Source: Candidatus Parabacteroides intestinigallinarum
Lineage (GTDB): Bacteria > Bacteroidota > Bacteroidia > Bacteroidales > Tannerellaceae
Assembly (NCBI GenBank): GCA_019114945.1
Contig: DXEN01000028.1
Span: forward strand, 1 to 48,296
Direction: 5' to 3'
Length of the DNA stretch: 48,296 nt
Below, piece by piece: positions 15,963 through 26,150 of the stretch. The notes beneath the pieces were generated by a model. It was not told the DNA's origin and ran no database searches. It saw only the letters and a list, made by a program, of their open reading frames with translations. Positions within the stretch are counted from its first letter, which is position 1, and every line of letters starts with the position of its first letter. The position numbers were made by a program, and so were the translations under genes.

Positions 15963-17606
15963 ATGGGCGGAATGACGAGAGGCTTTGTGTACATATTTAT
16001 AATAGGCGTGGCTTTGTTGCTCGCTTGCGGAAAGCAATCCACACGAGAGGGCTTGGCGGAGGCGGAGCGCTTGTTACGGGCGGGACGTTACGATAGCGCG
16101 GCTTGGATCCTGGAGGAGCGGATGATGCCTTCGCTGCTGACGGATAGCGACCGGGCGGACTATGGCTTGTTGCTTACGTGGCTGCATACCGGACAGAGGC
16201 GCAGCTTGGTGAACGACTCGCTGATCGTTTATTCCGTGGATTATTATAAACGTCATGCCTCGGAGCGCCTTTTGCTTGCCTATAAACTGAAAGACGCTTA
16301 TTCGGATTATACGTCGGCGGGGGTGGAGGAGCGGACCGCCTTGTTGCGTGAGGCGATCGACACCGCTTCGGCCCGCGGGGACACGAGTGGGCATATTATC
16401 GATTTGTATCAATCGTTGGTTACTTATTATTTGAATAAAGGCCGGTACACGGAGGCGATCGCCGTCGCGAAGGAATGGGAGACCTCTCCGTTCGCCGGTT
16501 TCAAGGAGGAGGCTCGTTATCTGATGGGGTTGAGTTACGGCCGTTTGAGTCGGATAGATTCGGCGGATTATTATTTACGGATGGTGGCGGACTCGGCGGA
16601 GCGAAAAGATATGGGAGCGTTTGCGATTCATTCCGGCCGGAATTACGTGGATTTCTTGGCGACTTCCGACCCGCGGGCGGCTATCGAGCGGTTGCGGGCG
16701 ATGGAGGCGCGTTTCCCGGGATGGCGCTTTCCCGGCTCGTATGTCCTGCCTTGGCTTAACCTGGGGGTGTTGGATTCCGCCCGGAAGTATTTGGAAGAGG
16801 ATAAGACGTCGATCGCGGGGAGTGGCGACCTTGCCAGCCATGCCTTGAATCTCGCTTATCAGATCGTGTTGGACGTGAAGGAGGGCAAGCCTGCGAATGC
16901 CTCTCCCTTGGGGCGGTATTGCGACTCGGTGTATATGGCGACGGTGCGCTTGGAACGGACCGAACGGGAGCGTTTGTTCGCTCAAAACCGATTGCGGGAA
17001 GAAAACTTGCGTTTGGAGATGAGGCGGCAACGTACGGTCTCCACGCTGCTGATTGTCTCTTTGTCGTTCGCCTTGCTAATGGGGGCCGTAGTCCTTTATG
17101 TGCGGAACAGGCGGAACCGCCTGATCGAGATGGAGGAACGTTTGGAGGCGTTGCGCCAGCTCTTGGAGGAAGCGACTCGTTCCTCCGCGGAGGCGTCGAA
17201 GCCGGATAGCGCTTTCTTCCGTAAGGTCCTGTTGCGGCAATTGGGCATCATTCGCTTGGTGGCGGCTACGCCCACGCAACAGAATAAGGAGCTGCTCCAG
17301 CGGATGACCCGCATCACGAACGAGGATGTACCGGTAGATTCGCTCTTGGTGTGGGACGACTTGTATCCTATTGTCGACGCGGTGTACGACCGCTTTCATG
17401 AGCGCTTGCTTCGCCTTGCCGCCGGGCGCTTGTCGGAGAAAGAGATCCAGCTATGTTGTCTGCTTTGCGCCGGATTCTCCACGAAAGAGATTAGCGTGGT
17501 CACCCAGCAGAGCGTCCGCACCATTTACCAGCGCAAAACCGACATCCGGCACAAGCTGGGCATGGACGAGAAAGAAGACATCGTCGCCTTCATCCAGCGC
17601 GTATAA
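15963..17606 (+). CDS. TPR lipoprotein with membrane helix and C-terminal HTH
   Basis: A 547-residue protein. It has a lipoprotein-type signal (IIGVALLLACGKQ, Cys near 22), then TPR-like helical pairs to about 300. A coiled coil (RLERTERERLFAQNRLREE) leads into a transmembrane helix (about 359-381, TLLIVSLSFALLMGAVVLYV), a second coiled coil, and a LuxR-type helix-turn-helix near the C-terminus (LSEKEIQLCCLLCAGFSTKEISVV). This Bacteroidota architecture is a one-component membrane regulator: a periplasmic sensor with a cytoplasmic DNA-binding end. The gene 168 bases downstream, an outer membrane barrel, is a likely target or partner. The ligand is unknown. Confidence 0.85.
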   Translation: MGGMTRGFVYIFIIGVALLLACGKQSTREGLAEAERLLRAGRYDSAAWILEERMMPSLLTDSDRADYGLLLTWLHTGQRRSLVNDSLIVYSVDYYKRHASERLLLAYKLKDAYSDYTSAGVEERTALLREAIDTASARGDTSGHIIDLYQSLVTYYLNKGRYTEAIAVAKEWETSPFAGFKEEARYLMGLSYGRLSRIDSADYYLRMVADSAERKDMGAFAIHSGRNYVDFLATSDPRAAIERLRAMEARFPGWRFPGSYVLPWLNLGVLDSARKYLEEDKTSIAGSGDLASHALNLAYQIVLDVKEGKPANASPLGRYCDSVYMATVRLERTERERLFAQNRLREENLRLEMRRQRTVSTLLIVSLSFALLMGAVVLYVRNRRNRLIEMEERLEALRQLLEEATRSSAEASKPDSAFFRKVLLRQLGIIRLVAATPTQQNKELLQRMTRITNEDVPVDSLLVWDDLYPIVDAVYDRFHERLLRLAAGRLSEKEIQLCCLLCAGFSTKEISVVTQQSVRTIYQRKTDIRHKLGMDEKEDIVAFIQRV

Positions 17607-17736
17607 GCCCGAAGAGGGCGGATATAAACTTTTTCGGAGAGAACTCTTTATAATGTATTGATAACCAACGTTCACTTGTGGGGCATCGCGCTTCGGTAAA
17701 CGGCGTGTATAAATCGATTTTCCCACCATCTCGTCT

Positions 17737-17744
17737 TACTTTTG
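17737..17744 (+). promoter_or_regulatory. -7 box TACTTTTG before the TonB-type barrel gene
   Basis: A perfect TAnnTTTG 30 bases before the start. No clear TTTG is seen at -33, so an activator may be needed, possibly the HTH protein encoded upstream. Confidence 0.5.
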
Positions 17745-17774
17745 CCTCGGTTGAAATTGAAAAAAGACTGAGGT

Positions 17775-20081
17775 ATGAAACGAATGATTTTATCTTTATT
17801 TTTGTTGTCGCTTTTCTCGTGGAGCGCCTCGTTCGCTCAAACGATCCGGGGAAAAGTGATAGATGCGGCGACGCGGGAAGCGTTGCCATTCGCGCATGTC
17901 GTGTTGTTGCAAGTGGCGGACTCGTCGTTCGTGTCGGGTACGGTCGCGGGCGAGGATGGTGTTTTCTCCTTGGATTCACCCGTGGATCCTTCCTTGGTGC
18001 GGGTCTCGCTGGTCGGCTATGAGACCCGTGTGATGCCCCTCCGTGCGGAGGACATACGGCTGATCGCCTTGATGCCGGGGCAGAGGCGGCTGGGTGAGGT
18101 GACGGTCCAAGCCTCCGCGGTCGTGCGGGAGAAAGACCGCCAGCTGGTGTATCCCTCGAAGGAGCAGGTGGAGCGTTCGATGGATGGTTTGGACCTGACA
18201 AGCCGTTTGGCGTTGCCCCGTGTGTGGGTGGATCCGAATACGAGGAGTATCTCGATGGCGAATGGCAACTTGCAGTTGCGTATCAATGGCGTGCAGGCCT
18301 CGCCGTTGGAGGTGGCCGCGCTGCCGCCCGCCGATATCAAGCGGGTGGAGTATCACGACAATCCCGGCTTGCGGTATGGCGAGGGCGTGGACATCGTGCT
18401 GGATTATATCACGGTAAAGCGGACTTCCGGCGGGAATTTCGGCATGGATTTGAATCACCAGCTGAATACCTTCTGGATGAGCGATTACATCTATGGCAAG
18501 TACAACCGGGGACGTTCGGAGTTCTCCCTTTCCGCCTATGCCAACGGACACCGTTATACGGAAGCCTGGCAGGACCGGACGGAGACGTTCCACGGACCGG
18601 ATGGCATGTTCCAGCGGACGCAGGAGGGGCTTCCCGGACGGGATTACGAGATGTACTGGACCACGACCGCCAATTACAATTATACGAATGGCGAGGAGTC
18701 GTTCCTGAACGCGAAGCTGAATCTCTTTTATTACGATTATCCGCATAGCTACAGCGATGCGCTCTTGCGGAATAGCGCGAGTACGGCGGTCGCGAACCTG
18801 ACCGATAATAGCAAGTCGCGGAACTTCCGTCCCTCGCTCGACGTATATTATTTCCGGAAACTGGAGCGGAGGCAATCGTTGGCGTTCAATGTAGTGGGCA
18901 CCTATTCGACCACCGATAGCCGGCATACGTATCAAGAGACGTTGGAAGGCGTTCCCGTGACGGACATTTATACGAGAGTGGACGGGAAGCGCTACTCGGT
19001 GATTGGCGAGGGCATCTACGAGAAAGAGACGGAGAGCGGACGTTTCTCCGCCGGATTGAAACATACGCAGGCCTATACGGATAACGTCTATTCCGGCTCA
19101 GGCGATTATACGACCCACATGACGGAGGCGGAGTCGTATCTGTACGGGCAATACGTGGGGACGTGGAAGAAATGGGTCTACAACGTGGGCGTGGGTGTCT
19201 CGCGGAGTTATCTCTCGCAAGCGGACGCCGGCTCTTACAACCGTTGGTATTTCCGCCCGCGGGTGGCGCTTACTTATAATATAAACCGGGCGCTCTCGCT
19301 CCGTTATCGTTACGAGTTGCGCAACGTGAATCCCTCTCTCTCGGAACTGAGCGACGTGGAGCAATGGATCGACTCGCTACAGATACGCAAGGGTAATCCG
19401 GACTTATCGCCTTTCCTGTTTCATACGAACGCGATCGAGTTTCATGTGAATACGGCGAAGGTGAAAACCGGTCTTACTCTCTCGTATCAATACCAACCGG
19501 ATATCGTGATGGAGGAGACCCGCTACGACGCCGCCCGCGGCATTTTCGTCCGCACCTACGACAACCAACGGAGTTTTCATCGTCTCTCACCGGAGGTTTA
19601 CTTGAACTATTCTCCCCTCGGCGATTACCTGCGGATGAATATCTCCGGCGGCTTGAATCATTACTGGTCGAACGGGAACCATTACGCGCATACGTATACC
19701 GATCCGTTCTACGCCATCTCCTTGAGTAGCGACGTGAGGAACTTCAGCTTCGGCCTGCGTTTCTATAAGCGCGCTTTCCTTTTCTCTGGCGAGACGATGC
19801 AAGAGATGGACCGCTTCAGTATGCTGAGTGTCGGCTATAAGATCGGGAAGGTGCGGCTCAACGCCTCGTTCAGTACGGACTTCCACGGCTCCGCCCGTTA
19901 TCGGGAAGAGAACCGCTCGGCGCTCGCGCCATACGTCACCGATAAACGCTTTGGCGACATCTTCCCCTCGTTCCAGTTGGGCTTCTCTTACCATCTGGAC
20001 TTTGGCCGTAAGTATCACTCTGGTAACCGGAAGCTGTATAATTCTGACAACGAGTCCGGCATCCTGGATAACCGGAAATAG
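17775..20081 (+). CDS. TonB-dependent receptor-like outer membrane barrel protein
   Basis: A 768-residue protein with a signal peptide (MKRMILSLFLLSLFSWSASFAQ). It has a carboxypeptidase-like regulatory domain (about 23-105, IRGKVIDAATREALPFAHV), a plug-like region (GVQASPLEVAALPPADIKRVEY), and a long aromatic-rich beta-barrel in the style of the outer membrane barrel family PF14905. It lacks the SusC signature and has no SusD partner. A receptor for a small ligand, peptide or metal complex is more likely than a glycan importer. A terminator follows directly. Confidence 0.85.
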   Translation: MKRMILSLFLLSLFSWSASFAQTIRGKVIDAATREALPFAHVVLLQVADSSFVSGTVAGEDGVFSLDSPVDPSLVRVSLVGYETRVMPLRAEDIRLIALMPGQRRLGEVTVQASAVVREKDRQLVYPSKEQVERSMDGLDLTSRLALPRVWVDPNTRSISMANGNLQLRINGVQASPLEVAALPPADIKRVEYHDNPGLRYGEGVDIVLDYITVKRTSGGNFGMDLNHQLNTFWMSDYIYGKYNRGRSEFSLSAYANGHRYTEAWQDRTETFHGPDGMFQRTQEGLPGRDYEMYWTTTANYNYTNGEESFLNAKLNLFYYDYPHSYSDALLRNSASTAVANLTDNSKSRNFRPSLDVYYFRKLERRQSLAFNVVGTYSTTDSRHTYQETLEGVPVTDIYTRVDGKRYSVIGEGIYEKETESGRFSAGLKHTQAYTDNVYSGSGDYTTHMTEAESYLYGQYVGTWKKWVYNVGVGVSRSYLSQADAGSYNRWYFRPRVALTYNINRALSLRYRYELRNVNPSLSELSDVEQWIDSLQIRKGNPDLSPFLFHTNAIEFHVNTAKVKTGLTLSYQYQPDIVMEETRYDAARGIFVRTYDNQRSFHRLSPEVYLNYSPLGDYLRMNISGGLNHYWSNGNHYAHTYTDPFYAISLSSDVRNFSFGLRFYKRAFLFSGETMQEMDRFSMLSVGYKIGKVRLNASFSTDFHGSARYREENRSALAPYVTDKRFGDIFPSFQLGFSYHLDFGRKYHSGNRKLYNSDNESGILDNRK

Positions 20082-20094
20082 CCGCATAAGACAG

Positions 20095-20146
20095 GATGAG
20101 GCTGTGCCAATGCCTGATTTTGACACATCCTCATCTGTGTCTTTTT
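20095..20146 (+). terminator. Terminator after the barrel gene
   Basis: GATGAGG (20095-20101) pairs with CCTCATC (20129-20135), with an inner TGTG/CACA pairing and a T5 run at 20142-20146. Confidence 0.7.
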
Positions 20147-20343
20147 CGTGATTTGTAGCTTATGATTCGTGTCTCTATCTCTCCCTTTAGCTTCTGGTAA
20201 AGGATTATTATATGTTATCATTTAAGATGCATATTCGGCTATTTATGTAATCATTTTATTTGCATATAAATAAATATCGTTATATTCGCGAGTATTAATG
20301 AAAAGAAGTTTGCCGGAATATGTAAATCTTAAATAATAGTGGT

Positions 20344-22419
20344 ATGAAAAAAAATGTTGTACAGGTGTATTTGTTCGCTTTGGCCTTGATAGGTACGGTG
20401 GCGTGTCAGGATAGCAAGCCTGTCCCGGAACCTGAAAAGGTTGAGGTTGAGTTGCGGAGCCCCTTTTGGAATTTTGAGTTTCCCGCGTCGGCGTGTAGTC
20501 AATTATCACGTACGGTAGCTCAATCCGCGCTTTCTTTGCCAGATGATTTAACCCAAGGTTTCACGATCCGGTTGGCGGCGGATCTGCGATTGCCGGAAGC
20601 TGAGCGAACGTTGCTCGAGGTTCCCGGCGTACTTCGTGCCGTCCTACGCCAGCACGATCCGGATGATCGGAAGACGCAAAATTATCCGGCTTATAAGATG
20701 CCCGATGGCTCCGTGCCCGTGTTGGAAGCCAGTCTTTCTTTGGAATCGCCCACTCAGCCGGGAGAGTTTCAGGATTTAAAAGTAGGTATCCCTTTGGCTA
20801 TCTTGGAACGTCCGGAAGGGATGCATGACATCGTGCTGCACTTCTCGGGGATAAGTTGGAGCCTTTATGTGGATGGACGCTTGTATGACAACGACTTCGC
20901 GTTGGGATATCCGCTCGCGAGTCGGATGAAATCGTGGAGTTTGGATCCTGATCTCGTGAGCGAGGCAGCTTTGTACGAACCGGCGATCCAGCCCGCGCAT
21001 GTAGCTACCCCGGAACCGCTGGTAGACGCGAATATACAATATTGGACGCCACCTTATCATAACGCTTGGGTGGGCGATGTCGTGACGTTTTTTCACAAGG
21101 GCCGTTATCATGTCTTTTATCTGTTCGATCGCCGGGGGCACGCCAGCAAACTCGGGAAAGGCGGGCATTATTTCGAGCACCTTTCTACCTCTGACTTCCG
21201 GACTTGGACGGAGCACGAGGCCGCTACTCCCTTGGAGCGACAATGGGAGACTTTCGGAACCGGAACCCCTTTCCTGTACGATGGAAAATTGTGCATCAGT
21301 TATGGCTTGCATACCACCCGCATTTATCCCAAGGAGCAAACGACTTTGCCGATGCAATGGGCCTATCTGGATAAGCATGGGTATACGGCTTCGATCAATT
21401 ATGACACGATTCGTGGCCTGGTACCTGCCGGATCGACATACTCGGTCAGCGAGGATGGCGTTCATTTCAAGAAAACCCATATCCTGTATCATCCCTGCGA
21501 GAATCCCAGTATTTATATAGACCCGGATGGAAAGCTGAGGATGTTGGCGAATTATGGCGCGCGCGGTACATGGGGCGCCGATTCCGTGGCGGGTGGATGG
21601 AAATGTTTGGACGCCGACTTCCCGTTGGGAGGCGATTGTACGTTCTTCTTCCGCTGGGGTGGATACGATTATATTATCGGAGGTTTTACGCGTCTTTGGT
21701 CTAAATCGGCGAACGAGCCCGAGTCGGCATATAAAGATATCGTGGCGGAAGGCAAGGATTTCTATAACGGGCTTTCCGTGCCGGCTATCACGGAGATTCC
21801 CGGTGGCCGTTTCTTGATGGCAGGCTGGTTGAAGATGCAAAATTGGGGCGGCCCGTTGGTAATCCATGAATTGACGCAACGTCCGGATGGATATGTTGGT
21901 GTTAAATGGATGGACGAGATTACGCCGGCTACGGGTGTTCCGATGGAGTTGCCGAGCGAAGGGATCTCCTCCGTGCCGGATCGTTCGTTCATGCTTTCGT
22001 TTGAGGTTTGTCCGGATCAACCCCGTCAGGGACGGGTGGCGGTTTCCTTCCTGCCGGAGGACGGTTCGAACGGAAAGGCTTGTGAGTGGCAATTACGCTT
22101 GGATGAAGCGCGCGCGCAGTATGCCGATGCGTTGGAGGATGGTTATGCCTCTGAAGAGAAAACATTGCGGGAAGGCGGAAGTCCTCAAGCGGCCGGTAAC
22201 TACGCGATCGAGAATGGCATGGATACGAGCGAGCCGTTTAAGGTGCGTATCTTGGTTGATGATGGCGCGGGCAAATTTGGAGGCGCGTTGATCGATACGG
22301 AGATTGGCGCCCAACGGACGATGATTACCTATCGCCCGGAACTTACCGTAGGTGGTTTATCGTTCCGGACGGAGGGCGTGAGTGTCAAGAATGTCCGGAT
22401 AGCCCCTTTATGCGACTAA
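20344..22419 (+). CDS. GH32-like propeller lipoprotein with N-terminal domain
   Basis: A 691-residue lipoprotein (lipobox GTVAC, Cys21). Residues 35-215 form a beta-rich module with SWSLYVDGRLYDNDF, like concanavalin-type domains beside GH32 enzymes. From about 231 a five-bladed propeller starts with IQYWTPPYHNAWVGDVVTFF and GRYHVFYLFD. The nucleophile Asp is probably D245 in VGD, as in the divergent GH32-type protein encoded at 29564. The other two motifs are changed: at the RDP position the best match is ENP (386-388), and at the EC position GDC (429-431). It may cleave fructose-type ketofuranosides or only bind them. First gene of the locus, separated from SusC by a terminator. Confidence 0.75.
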   Translation: MKKNVVQVYLFALALIGTVACQDSKPVPEPEKVEVELRSPFWNFEFPASACSQLSRTVAQSALSLPDDLTQGFTIRLAADLRLPEAERTLLEVPGVLRAVLRQHDPDDRKTQNYPAYKMPDGSVPVLEASLSLESPTQPGEFQDLKVGIPLAILERPEGMHDIVLHFSGISWSLYVDGRLYDNDFALGYPLASRMKSWSLDPDLVSEAALYEPAIQPAHVATPEPLVDANIQYWTPPYHNAWVGDVVTFFHKGRYHVFYLFDRRGHASKLGKGGHYFEHLSTSDFRTWTEHEAATPLERQWETFGTGTPFLYDGKLCISYGLHTTRIYPKEQTTLPMQWAYLDKHGYTASINYDTIRGLVPAGSTYSVSEDGVHFKKTHILYHPCENPSIYIDPDGKLRMLANYGARGTWGADSVAGGWKCLDADFPLGGDCTFFFRWGGYDYIIGGFTRLWSKSANEPESAYKDIVAEGKDFYNGLSVPAITEIPGGRFLMAGWLKMQNWGGPLVIHELTQRPDGYVGVKWMDEITPATGVPMELPSEGISSVPDRSFMLSFEVCPDQPRQGRVAVSFLPEDGSNGKACEWQLRLDEARAQYADALEDGYASEEKTLREGGSPQAAGNYAIENGMDTSEPFKVRILVDDGAGKFGGALIDTEIGAQRTMITYRPELTVGGLSFRTEGVSVKNVRIAPLCD

Positions 22420-22443
22420 GTTCCCCGCGAACTATTTCATAAT

Positions 22444-22493
22444 AAATCCGCGTGAGTGTCTTTTGGGAGGGAAGAACTCATGCGGATTTTTTA
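22444..22493 (+). terminator. Strong terminator after the first GH32-like gene
   Basis: AATCCGCGTGAGT pairs with ACTCATGCGGATT (one mismatch), followed by TTTTTT. It gives the upstream enzyme gene its own transcript. Confidence 0.85.
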
Positions 22494-22499
22494 TTTATC

Positions 22500-22835
22500 C
22501 GACGCGGATAGTTCTCTTGCCAAATATGTAATATTCTTATCCCCGGGAAAGGATTTTTTAGTTAATCCGTTTGGAATGGCGGCTCCGGCTTTGTTTCTTA
22601 TTACGTATATATGTAATGTTTTGTTAGAGGTGGAATATGTCTGCCATGGATTTATTACTTATTGTTTGTATATATGTAAATAAAATATTTGTGTTATGAG
22701 TGAAAAATAATGCATATTTGTTTTCGTATTTATGACATTAATATTACTTTCGCGCTATTCGGTAAGCATATCGAAGAGGACATATAATCTATTTTTTAGC
22801 TTAAATCTGATTACACATTTAAAACATATAAGGCT
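22500..22835 (+). promoter_or_regulatory. Regulatory gap before the second SusC, with a repeated GTATATATGTAA word
   Basis: No gene is seen in these 336 AT-rich bases. GTATATATGTAA occurs at 22605-22616 and 22668-22679. The first copy lies in an 18-bp near-palindrome (22600-22617). Ten of its twelve bases match GTATATTTGTAC in the palindrome over the gntR promoter, so these may be weaker sites for the same regulator. No perfect TAnnTTTG is found; CATATTTG at 22713-22720 is the closest. Confidence 0.35.
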
Positions 22836-25800
22836 ATGGATGCGAAAAAGAGAACATTGTATCAATGCGCGTTGATCGCTTGCCTATGTGGCGTGTCGAT
22901 GCTGGGCGCATATGCGGCTTTGCCCGAGGCGGCTTCACTGGTCGCGCAACAAGAAGGCCGTTTGGTGAAGGGGCGTGTCGTGGATAAGGATGGTGAGCCT
23001 ATCTTGGGCGCTACTATCGTGGAAAAAGGAAATCCGAACAACGGAACGATTACGGACATGGACGGAAACTTCTCGCTTCAAGTTCGCGGGGAACGGAGCA
23101 TGTTGGAGTTTAGCTATATCGGCTACAAGAAAGCGGCCTATCCAGTGAGCGAGGTAGAGGGGCGGGCCATCGTGTTAAGCGAGGACGCCTTGAATCTGGA
23201 TGAGGTGGTCGTGACGGGATATACGTCCCAGAAAAAGGCCGATTTGACAGGCTCGGTCTCCATCGTGCAAGTGGACGAGCTGAAATCCGGTACCTACGGT
23301 AACGCGATGAAAGCGGCGCAAGGGCGAGTGGCCGGTATGTCGGTCTCTACCAGTGGTAACCCGAACGCGAGCGCTACCATCCGCATCCGCGGCGAGGGTA
23401 CGTTGAACAACAACGACCCGTTGTACATCATTGATGGCGTGCCCACCACACGTTCCATGTCGGAGTTGGCCTCGATGGATATCGAGTCCATCCAGGTGCT
23501 GAAGGATGCCTCGTCGGCTTCTATTTACGGATCGCGCGCGGCGAATGGCGTGATCATTATCACGACCCGCAAGGGGAAGCAAAAGGGTACGACGGTCGAT
23601 TTCAACGCCTCTTACACATGGGTGAGCAAGAAGAAACCGTACGACTTGATGAATACCTACGAGCGTGGCGTTACTCAATATTGGGCGATCAAGAACGACA
23701 ATCCGGACGCGGACCCGAACGCGGTGGGTATCGGCGGGCTGTACCAATATACGGACCACCAGGACGCGAACGGAAATTGGGTGCTGGATAACGTGACCTG
23801 GAGTGAATGGCTGGATAGCGAGCATACGATGCGCTCGGCGGATACCGATTGGCTCGACGAGGTATTGCGCCCCGGGCAGATCCAGCAATATAACGTGACG
23901 TTGACCTCGGGAACGGACACGGGGCATGCCGTATTCGCCTTGGATTACTATGATAATAAAGGTACGATCGATGGGAGTTTCTATAAACGTTTCAACGGGC
24001 GTATTAACTCGGATTTCACTTTCTTGAACGGGCACGTGACTATCGGCGAGAACTTCACGGTCTCGAAATGGCGCGAGAGCGATAATATCGGTACCAATAT
24101 CATCGACGCGACCCGCTCGTTGATGTCTATCGTGCCCGTGCATACGGTGGATGGCGAGGGCTGGGGCGGCCCTGTCGGCGGCATGAGCGACCGCCAGAAC
24201 CCCGTCCGCCTCGTCGAGGATAATAAGCAGAATCATCACGACAACCTGCGCGTCTTCGGTAACGTGTATGCGAACATCAACATCATCGACGGCCTGACTT
24301 TCCGCTCGTCGTTCGGCGTGGACGGTGTCGGCTCGTGGAAACGCACGATGGATTATACCTACGAGTCCGGCTTCCTGAGCGAGACGAGGAACAAGGTGAC
24401 GCAGGAGTCTTACTTCGACCTTAGCTGCACGAATAGTAACACGTTGCAATACGTGTTCGACGTGGGTAAGAGCAACTTCGATATCATGCTGGGACAGGAG
24501 ACCATCACGCATACTTACCAGAAGCATTGGGGCAGCCGTCGCGATTACGCCTTGGAAAATGACGACTATATGTGGCTGAGCTCCGGAGAGTCGGAGAAGG
24601 ACAACGGGAGCGAGCAATATCGGAACACGATGGTGTCGTGGTTCGGTAAGGCGAACTATAATTACGACAACCGCTATCTGGCTTCCGTCACGCTGCGCCG
24701 GGACGGCTCGTCGGTGTTCGGCGCGAACAACCGCTGGGGTACCTTCCCCGCGTTCTCCTTGGGATGGTCTATCAACAACGAGGCCTTCTTCGAGAACCTG
24801 CGGACGGTGATCCCGCAATTGAAGCTCCGCTACGGATGGGGACAGAACGGTAACTCCAGCATCGACGCCTATTCTTCCTTCCAGTTCTACGAGACGCTGT
24901 ACGACAAGGGCGCCATCGACGATTGGAACTGGGGTACGGCCTACGACATCACCGGGCAGGGCGGCACGCTGCCTTCCGGTTATCACCGCACGCAAGCCGG
25001 CAACCCGGACTTGAAATGGGAGACGACCTCGCAACATAACTTCGGCTTGGATTTCGCCGTGCTCGACTCGCGGCTGAGCGGTTCGTTCGACTACTATTTG
25101 AAGTACACGCGCGACATCTTGATGAAACCGGGCACGGTGGCCACGCTGGGCGAGGGCGCCACGCGCTGGCTGAACGGGGCGGATATCGACAATAAAGGTT
25201 TCGAGTTGACGTTGAATTACAACGACCAGTTCGGCGACTTAGGGCTGAACGTGAGCGGTGTCTTCTCGCACAACAAGCAGAAAATCGTGAGCGTGCCCGA
25301 CGACGTGATCAACAACTTCGCCGGCAACGGTATGGACGATAACATCCTGGGCCGTCCGAAGAACTCGCTTTACGGTTACGTGGCCGACGGCCTGTTCCAA
25401 AGCCAGGCGGAGGTGGACGCGCACGCCGAGCAGACGGGAGCCGCCCCCGGGCGCATCCGCTACAAGGATTTGAATAATGATGGCGTGATTAACGACGAGG
25501 ACCGCACGTGGATCGGTTGCGAGAATCCGGATTTGGAGTATGGTATCAACGTGGGCCTGACGTACAAGAATTTCGACCTCAGTATCTTCTTCAACGGCGT
25601 GATCGGGAAGGACCTGAACGTGAGCGGCTGGAAGAGCTGGACGGACATTTACGCCCTCGGTACGGCGGGCGAGAACTACGGTACGCGCCTGCTGGACGCC
25701 TGGACCCCGACGAATACGGACACCTCGATACCGCCGTGTCGGTCAACAACTACAACGACGAGGGACGTATGTCGACCTACTACGTGGAGAGCGGTTCTTA

Positions 25801-26020
25801 CCTGAAAATCCGGAACATCGAGCTGGGTTACACCGTGCCGAAGAGCTTCGCGGATAAGTTGCGGTTGCAGCGGGCGCGTATCGCCCTGCGGGCGGACAAC
25901 GTGGCCACGATCAAGAAAGGCTGGGGCGACAACGCCTTCACCGGCCTCGATCCGGAGTATCCCGGCAGCACGTATCCGAATCCGTTCTCGATGACGATGT
26001 CGCTGAACGTGACGTTCTGA
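22836..26020 (+). pseudogene. SusC/RagA-family transporter broken by a one-base frameshift
   Basis: The frame opened at 22836 codes a signal peptide, carboxypeptidase-like domain (VKGRVVDKDGEPILGATIV), TonB box DEVVVTGYTSQ and SusC plug signature LKDASSASIYGSRAANGVIIITTRKG. It stays SusC-like to DAWTPTNTDTSIP. There it turns into nonsense and stops at 25805. The next frame resumes as AVSVNNYNDEGRMSTYYVES and runs through a normal barrel end (MTMSLNVTF) to 26020. Restoring one G near 25733 would give about 1061 residues, a usual SusC length. Either a genuine recent mutation or a sequencing error. Partner of the SusD gene 130 bases downstream. Confidence 0.88.
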
Positions 26021-26150
26021 TCCCCGCGTCGCGAGGAGGCTTCCGTGGGGGTACGAAACGTCGCCCACGTCGTGGGGAAGCTTTCGCGGACCGGAGCCGC
26101 GTAAAAAAAGAAGATTTTTTAAGAGATTCAAGACATAAACACGAAAAGAC

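Noticed and set aside
22600-22680. Invertible promoter before the second SusC
   Set aside because: The GTATATATGTAA copies are direct repeats, not inverted, and no AGTYYYN4GDACT match was found there.
23175-25037. 620-codon minus-strand open frame inside the second SusC
   Set aside because: Antisense shadow of a GC-rich coding region; no plausible start site or protein family pattern.
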